Below, in pieces: positions 13,614 to 17,843 of a stretch of 17,843 nucleotides of DNA. The DNA comes from DASRAJ01 sp039920305 (GTDB lineage: Bacteria > Bacteroidota > Bacteroidia > Chitinophagales > UBA10324), in assembly GCA_039920305.1 (NCBI GenBank), contig JBDSEA010000074.1, forward strand, positions 1 to 17,843, given 5' to 3'. The position numbers were made by a program, and so were the translations under genes. Under the pieces are notes generated by a model. It had not been told where the DNA came from. It saw only the letters and a program-made list of their open reading frames with translations, and ran no database searches. How positions within the stretch are numbered: position 1 is the first letter of the stretch; each line of letters opens with the position of its first letter.

Positions 13614-15161
13614 ATGAACGAAATTCCTGTACGAGTGAGATTCGCTCCAAGCCCTACCGGACCGCTTCACATCGGTGGTGTGCGAACGGCACTTTACAAT
13701 TACTTATTTGCACGGAAATACCATGGAACCTTTATCATTCGTATTGAAGATACTGATCAAAACAGGCTTGTATCCGGTGCAGAGGATTACCTTTTTGAAT
13801 CGCTGGCCTGGTGTGGTATTATTTCTGATGAAGGACCTGGGACGGGAGGTGAGTATGGACCCTATCGCCAGTCAGAGCGTAAGGAGATTTATCGTGAATA
13901 TGCTGACAGGCTTATTGCTAATGGTCATGCCTATTATGCATTTGATACTGTAGAGGAACTGGATGCAATGCGGGAACGGCTTAAAGCAAGTGAAAGCTCT
14001 ACCCAGCAATATGACTGCAACTCCAGGATGGCCATGAAGAACTCTTTGACCTTAGCGGCTGAGGAAGTGCAAACAAGGATCACCCGCGGAGATCCGTATG
14101 TGATTCGGACAAAAGTCCCGGAGAATGAAACAGTAATATTCAATGACCTGGTGAGGGGTGAAATGGTGGTGGAAGCGAACCAGCTCGATGATAAAGTGCT
14201 TTTTAAATCTGACGGATGGCCCACCTACCATCTGGCAAATGTTGTAGATGATTATCTGATGAAGATCACACACGTTATTCGTGGCGAGGAATGGCTTCCA
14301 TCAGCCCCGCTGCATGTTCTGCTTTATAAATTTTTTGGTTGGGAGAGCATCATGCCACAGTTTACGCACGTTCCGCTGCTGCTCCGTCCTGACGGGAATG
14401 GCAAGCTGAGTAAGCGTGATGGAGACCGGCTGGGTTTTCCGGTTTTCCCGGTTAACTGGAGTGATCCGTTGAGCGGAGAAAAGTCAACCGGCTTTCGCGA
14501 GCGCGGATTTTTTCCGCAACCACTGATTAACTTTCTTGCGTTGCTGGGCTGGCATCCTGCAGGGGATAAGGAAGTGATGACGATGGAAGACATGATCTCG
14601 GAATTCAGCATTGAACATGTTCATAAGGCTGGTGCCAGATTCGATTTCGAGAAAGCGAAGTGGTTCAATCATGAATATCTTATAAAAATGAGCGGCAGCC
14701 GCCTTGCGGCTATGTTTTTTCCTGTGCTTCAGGAAAAAAATATTTCTGCCAGTGAAGAGTTTGTTGCACGTGTCTGTGATGTACTGAAGCACCGGTGTAG
14801 TTTTTTATCTGACTTTTGGGAAAGCGGTAGCTTCTTTTTCCGGCAACCTGATTCCTTTGATGAAGTAATAGTAAAAAGTAAGTGGAATGAGAAAGTGAAG
14901 CGAAACTTTGAAATGCTGATTTCTGAGCTTAACTCTTTAAGTGATTTTACCGGCGCATCGGTTGATCAGTTCCTTCACCGCTTCCTGGGACAAAATAATT
15001 TAAAGGCCGGCGAGTTGTTTCCGGTCCTACGTGTCGCATTAATCGGAACAAAGAATGGTCCGTCAGTTTTTGAGATTATTTCGCTGCTTGGCAGGGATGA
15101 AGTGATAAAGCGCATTCGGTCTTCACAACCTATTTTTGATAAAATGATTTCTATGCTATGA
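13614..15161 (+). CDS. gltX: Glutamate--tRNA ligase
   Basis: 515 residues from the ATG at 13614; an upstream in-frame TTG at 13605 would add three residues and overlaps the -7-type box, so it is less likely. It is a class I synthetase: APSPTGPLHIGG has the HIGH-type motif at 19-22, and KLSKR at 264-268 is the KMSKS-type motif. The catalytic domain, the insertion after KLSKR (GFPVFPVNWSDPLSGEKSTG) typical of Bacteroidota GltX, and a C-terminal anticodon-binding region are all present. It charges tRNA-Glu with glutamate. If the organism lacks GlnRS it would also charge tRNA-Gln for amidation; the window cannot tell. Its stop overlaps the next ORF (ATGA). Confidence 0.97.
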   Translation: MNEIPVRVRFAPSPTGPLHIGGVRTALYNYLFARKYHGTFIIRIEDTDQNRLVSGAEDYLFESLAWCGIISDEGPGTGGEYGPYRQSERKEIYREYADRLIANGHAYYAFDTVEELDAMRERLKASESSTQQYDCNSRMAMKNSLTLAAEEVQTRITRGDPYVIRTKVPENETVIFNDLVRGEMVVEANQLDDKVLFKSDGWPTYHLANVVDDYLMKITHVIRGEEWLPSAPLHVLLYKFFGWESIMPQFTHVPLLLRPDGNGKLSKRDGDRLGFPVFPVNWSDPLSGEKSTGFRERGFFPQPLINFLALLGWHPAGDKEVMTMEDMISEFSIEHVHKAGARFDFEKAKWFNHEYLIKMSGSRLAAMFFPVLQEKNISASEEFVARVCDVLKHRCSFLSDFWESGSFFFRQPDSFDEVIVKSKWNEKVKRNFEMLISELNSLSDFTGASVDQFLHRFLGQNNLKAGELFPVLRVALIGTKNGPSVFEIISLLGRDEVIKRIRSSQPIFDKMISML

Positions 15162-15388
15162 AAAAGAAAATGAAGGAGGCTAAAGCTGAAACTCATCCTG
15201 ATCTGAAAGGTCTGGATATCCGGGTGAATGAATTCGGAGAGATCATTTCAAACATTCCTGTTGATAAGCTTAATGACTTTCTGGATAAGCATGTGGTAGA
15301 TAAAAAGCTGAATGAAGATGAGTGGGAGGAGAAGAAAAAAAAGAGTTCCACTCACAGATCATCACAGGGCTCCAAACGAAAAAGATAA
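15158..15388 (+). CDS. Small conserved-looking hypothetical protein translationally coupled to gltX
   Basis: 76 residues. Its ATG at 15158 overlaps the gltX TGA (ATGA), a strong sign of coupled translation. The middle (DIRVNEFGEIISNIPVDKLN) looks constrained, while the tail is very basic (EEKKKKSSTHRSSQGSKRKR) and probably disordered. I recall similar small proteins after gltX in Bacteroidota but cannot verify it here. No function is known to me; the basic tail would suit nucleic-acid or ribosome contact, which is speculation. Confidence 0.75.
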   Translation: MKKKMKEAKAETHPDLKGLDIRVNEFGEIISNIPVDKLNDFLDKHVVDKKLNEDEWEEKKKKSSTHRSSQGSKRKR

Positions 15389-15417
15389 TATTTCATTCCC
15401 TATCCGATAACCGCTGA

Positions 15418-15825
15418 ATGAATCGCCCTATAAGAGTTCTTGTCGCAAAGGTTGGTCTTGATGGACACGATCGCGGTGCAAAAGTAATTGCATCATCCCT
15501 TCGCGATGCTGGTATGGAGGTGATTTATACAGGGCTTCGTCAAACTGCAGATATGGTGGTAAATGCGGCCTTGCAGGAAGACGCCGATGTTATTGGAATT
15601 TCAATATTATCCGGTGCCCACATGACGGTGTTTCCAAAAATAATTTCAGCCATGAAAGAAAAAGGATTGACGGACGTACTGCTGACCGGCGGTGGTATCA
15701 TTCCTGAAGAAGATATGAAGGTGCTGAATGAATCAGGGGTGGGGAAATTATTTCCGCCCGGAACTCCGACAAAAGAAATTGCAGAATATATCAGGGAATA
15801 TGTAGAGCAACACCGGAAGTTTTAA
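15418..15825 (+). CDS. Stand-alone cobalamin-binding domain protein (methylmalonyl-CoA mutase small/C-terminal type)
   Basis: 135 residues, ATG at 15418. The B12-binding Rossmann domain shows DGHDRG (D15, H17, G20), the DxHxxG motif whose His is the lower cobalt ligand. SILSGAH (about 58-64) and LLTGGGIIP complete the cofactor site. It matches the C-terminal domain of methylmalonyl-CoA mutase and related acyl-CoA mutases, in which a separate catalytic chain binds the substrate. No catalytic subunit or MeaB-type chaperone is adjacent; the partner must be encoded elsewhere. It starts 29 bp after the 15158 ORF and may belong to the gltX transcript. The enoyl-CoA hydratase follows after 77 bp. 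It could be a mutase subunit or a regulatory B12 sensor; the former is more likely. Confidence 0.92.
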   Translation: MNRPIRVLVAKVGLDGHDRGAKVIASSLRDAGMEVIYTGLRQTADMVVNAALQEDADVIGISILSGAHMTVFPKIISAMKEKGLTDVLLTGGGIIPEEDMKVLNESGVGKLFPPGTPTKEIAEYIREYVEQHRKF

Positions 15826-15902
15826 AGGATTTTCAATTGCCGGTAACCGGTATTTGGATTCCTGAATAGAAACAATTTGTAAATTCAAAGTTATTATCTG
15901 AT

Positions 15903-16682
15903 ATGAGCTATCAAACATTATTGACTGAACAGAGCGGAGGTATCCTTACCATTACCATCAATCGTCCTGAAAAGCTAAATGCACTGAATCGTGAAGTAAT
16001 CAATGAGCTTGATAAAATATTTGATGAGGTGGATTCCAGTGATGAGATACGCGGGGTAATTGTTACCGGCGCTGGCTCCAAAGCATTTGTTGCAGGTGCT
16101 GACGTTTCAGAATTCTCTGCTTTCACCTCAGAGCAAGCGAAAGCCATGAGTAAAAATGGCCATCGCATATTCAATAAAATCGAAGCCGCTTCAAAGCCTG
16201 TGATTGCAGCCGTGAATGGGTTTGCGCTTGGAGGAGGATGCGAGCTGGCCATGGCATGTCACATGAGGGTGGCAAGTGAGAATGCAAAATTTGGACAGCC
16301 GGAAATTAATCTCGGACTTATACCGGGCTATGGTGGCACACAGCGGCTGCCGCGCTACGTTGGAAAAGGAAAAGCGATGGAATTATTATTGACTGCTGAT
16401 ATGATCTCCGCCCAGGAAGCGTTGCAGCTGCACCTCGTAAATCATGTTACCACCGCGGAGGAGCTCCTTCCCAAATGCAGATCGATTCTGGATAAGATCA
16501 AGAATAAATCTGCTCTCGTTGTGGATCAGGTTATTGCCTGCGTGAATGCCCACTCGGAAAAAGGAGAAGATGGATTTGAAATTGAGATTGATGAATTTTC
16601 TCAGTGTATTGATACCGAAGACTTCAGGGAAGGAACGGCGGCTTTTATGGAGAAGCGTGCTCCGGTTTTCATTGGAAAGTGA
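15903..16682 (+). CDS. Enoyl-CoA hydratase/isomerase family protein (crotonase type)
   Basis: 259 residues, ATG at 15903, normal length. Both catalytic glutamates of the hydratase subgroup are present: E114 in LGGGCELAMACH and E134 in GQPEINLGLIPG. The oxyanion-hole stretches AFVAGADVSEF and ALGGG are also intact, so it should hydrate trans-2-enoyl-CoA to 3-hydroxyacyl-CoA. It is cytoplasmic, in beta-oxidation, butyrate or branched-chain amino-acid metabolism. It follows the B12-binding protein on the same strand, and the acyl-CoA dehydrogenase that could feed it is 8 kb away. Chain-length preference is unknown. Confidence 0.95.
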   Translation: MSYQTLLTEQSGGILTITINRPEKLNALNREVINELDKIFDEVDSSDEIRGVIVTGAGSKAFVAGADVSEFSAFTSEQAKAMSKNGHRIFNKIEAASKPVIAAVNGFALGGGCELAMACHMRVASENAKFGQPEINLGLIPGYGGTQRLPRYVGKGKAMELLLTADMISAQEALQLHLVNHVTTAEELLPKCRSILDKIKNKSALVVDQVIACVNAHSEKGEDGFEIEIDEFSQCIDTEDFREGTAAFMEKRAPVFIGK

Positions 16683-16804
16683 TTGAATGTTAATTCTATC
16701 CTTCCGGCTGTGGATTGAAGTTTAATGATGATGCCTCAATTTATCAAATGCTTGTCTGATAACCGGTAATCAATCCTTGGATCATACAGTTTAAATTATA
16801 AGTA

Positions 16805-17641
16805 ATGTTATTGGGTGTTCATTGCTCTGTTGCGGGTGGTTTGGAAAATGCCTTTTCAGAAGCCGCTTCAAAAAACATCAATACCTTCCAGATATTTACG
16901 AGGAATCAGCGCCAGTGGAAAGCCAAACCAATATCAATGGAGGAGCAGCAAAAGTTTCTGGCTGCGTGGAAGAAGACCAGGGTGAAAAAAATATTCTCAC
17001 ACTGCTCCTATCTTTTGAATCTCGGGAATATAAGTGATGAAGTTCACCTGAAAACAGTGGATGCACTTACAGAAGAAGTGATTCGGTGTACTCAGTTGAA
17101 TCTGTCTTTCTGTGTATTGCATCCCGGGGCGTCAGGCGAGCAAACGCGGATTGAGGCCATGAAGCGAATAGCCAAAGGTTTGATAAGAGTTTTAAAAAAC
17201 ACACCTCAAAGCAAGGTTATCATTGCTCTTGAAAACACAGCAGGGCAGGGGAGCAGTGTGGGCGGCCCGTTTGAAAACCTGAAATTCATTTATGATAAGG
17301 TACACAGTGATCGTATCGGCTACTGCCTTGATACCTGCCATCTTTTTGTACAGGGCTTTGATATAAGGTCACGCTCAGGAATTGAGGACACCCTCGATTC
17401 ATTCGATAAAATCTGCGGATTAAAAAACCTTTGTGGTTTTCATCTCAATGATTCAAAGGGTGATCTTGGCTCTCACCTTGACCGTCACGAACACATTGGG
17501 AAAGGGAAAATCGGACTAAACGCCTTTCGCTACATCATGAAAAAATTCCCGGACCTTCCAAAGGTGATTGAAACAAAGAAGGAGGATGACTGGGATGAGA
17601 AAAATCTTGCGGTGCTAAGGAAATTATATGATAGAGCTTAA
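16805..17641 (+). CDS. nfo: Endonuclease IV (AP endonuclease family 2)
   Basis: 278 residues, full length, ATG at 16805. All nine zinc ligands of the E. coli enzyme have counterparts: H66, H106, E143, D176, H179, H213, D226, H228 and E256. The family signatures LENTAGQG, CLDTCHLFVQGFD and HLNDSKGDLGSHLDRHEHIGKG confirm it. It cuts the backbone 5' to abasic sites in base excision repair and removes 3' blocking groups. It converges on uvrA with 48 bp between stops, so two repair genes meet tail to tail. A 122-bp gap separates it from the enoyl-CoA hydratase, and no clear promoter is seen in it. Confidence 0.97.
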   Translation: MLLGVHCSVAGGLENAFSEAASKNINTFQIFTRNQRQWKAKPISMEEQQKFLAAWKKTRVKKIFSHCSYLLNLGNISDEVHLKTVDALTEEVIRCTQLNLSFCVLHPGASGEQTRIEAMKRIAKGLIRVLKNTPQSKVIIALENTAGQGSSVGGPFENLKFIYDKVHSDRIGYCLDTCHLFVQGFDIRSRSGIEDTLDSFDKICGLKNLCGFHLNDSKGDLGSHLDRHEHIGKGKIGLNAFRYIMKKFPDLPKVIETKKEDDWDEKNLAVLRKLYDRA

Positions 17642-17689
17642 GGAAGCAATTTTGTAAATCTTTTCCTGAGATGAGTTCTTATCAGGCGA

Positions 17690-17843
17690 TCATAATTTCC
17701 TTTTCAAATACTCACCGGTAAAGCTCTCCTTCACCTTCACCAGCTCTTCCGGCGTTCCCTGAAATACCAAATGGCCTCCCTCATTACCCCCAACTGGTCC
17801 GAGATCAATAACATGATCAGCACATTTAATCACTTCAATATTG
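17690..17843 (-). CDS. uvrA: UvrA excinuclease ABC subunit A, C-terminal end (5' part outside window)
   Basis: Only the last 50 residues are in the window, with the stop at 17690-17692. They read NIEVIKCADHVIDLGPVGGN, then EGGHLVFQGTPEELVKVKES, then FTGEYLKRKL. This is the highly conserved UvrA C-terminus: the ABC-type end region with IDLGPxGG and GTPEE, then the TGxYLK tail. UvrA recognises DNA damage and loads UvrB in nucleotide excision repair. Confidence 0.93.
   Translation of the reverse strand, partial: NIEVIKCADHVIDLGPVGGNEGGHLVFQGTPEELVKVKESFTGEYLKRKL

Noticed and set aside
15840..15850. CCGGT-A-ACCGG inverted repeat as a terminator or operator
   Set aside because: The arms are 5 bp with a one-base centre, there is no T tract, and similar CCGGTA strings occur elsewhere in the window.
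17666..17687. CCTGA...TCAGG between nfo and uvrA as a bidirectional terminator
   Set aside because: The arms are only 5 bp with a long loop and no T tract.

Overview
The window looks like a chromosomal segment of a Bacteroidota bacterium, probably near the Chitinophagales/Sphingobacteriia. The protein families fit this: a ComEC without a metallo-beta-lactamase tail, a short DnaE of the kind I recall from Bacteroidota, and a GltX with the Bacteroidota-type insertion after KLSKR. Several gene starts also have a TAnnTTTG -7 box. This placement is inferred from protein style and promoters, not from a marker gene.

Layout. Positions 1-1833 (+) hold the 3' part of comEC. On the minus strand follow a DnaE-type polymerase fused to a C-terminal 2H phosphoesterase-like domain (1881-5591), a RadC-family protein (5740-6447) and an acyl-CoA dehydrogenase (6674-7828). 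A secreted zinc phospholipase C/S1-P1 nuclease-like protein lies on the plus strand (7945-8919). The accessory-looking part is 9017-11244: tRNA-Ser(CGA), a small secreted protein, a HicB/HicA-like toxin-antitoxin pair, an apparently frameshifted membrane-anchored gene, and tRNA-Ser(GGA). A 20-bp piece made of the 3' end of tRNA-Ser(GGA) plus its flank is repeated 1.47 kb away, and the HicBA pair and the frameshifted gene lie between the copies. That is the geometry of a tRNA-targeted integration scar, but no integrase is present.

From 11307 on the content is mostly housekeeping: tatD (-), a secreted barrel-like protein (+, TTG start), a NodB polysaccharide deacetylase (-), gltX overlapping a small basic ORF (+), a stand-alone B12-binding domain of the methylmalonyl-CoA mutase type (+), an enoyl-CoA hydratase (+), nfo (+) and the 3' end of uvrA (-).

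Two functional themes recur. One is DNA handling: ComEC, DnaE-2H, RadC, TatD, Nfo and UvrA. The other is acyl-CoA metabolism: acyl-CoA dehydrogenase, enoyl-CoA hydratase and the B12-binding subunit. The genes are not arranged as one operon, so these themes are only loose co-location.

The most unusual items are the polymerase-2H fusion, whose PHP domain also looks metal-dead, and the tRNA-Ser repeat bracketing the toxin-antitoxin region. No rRNA, CRISPR array or transposase was seen.
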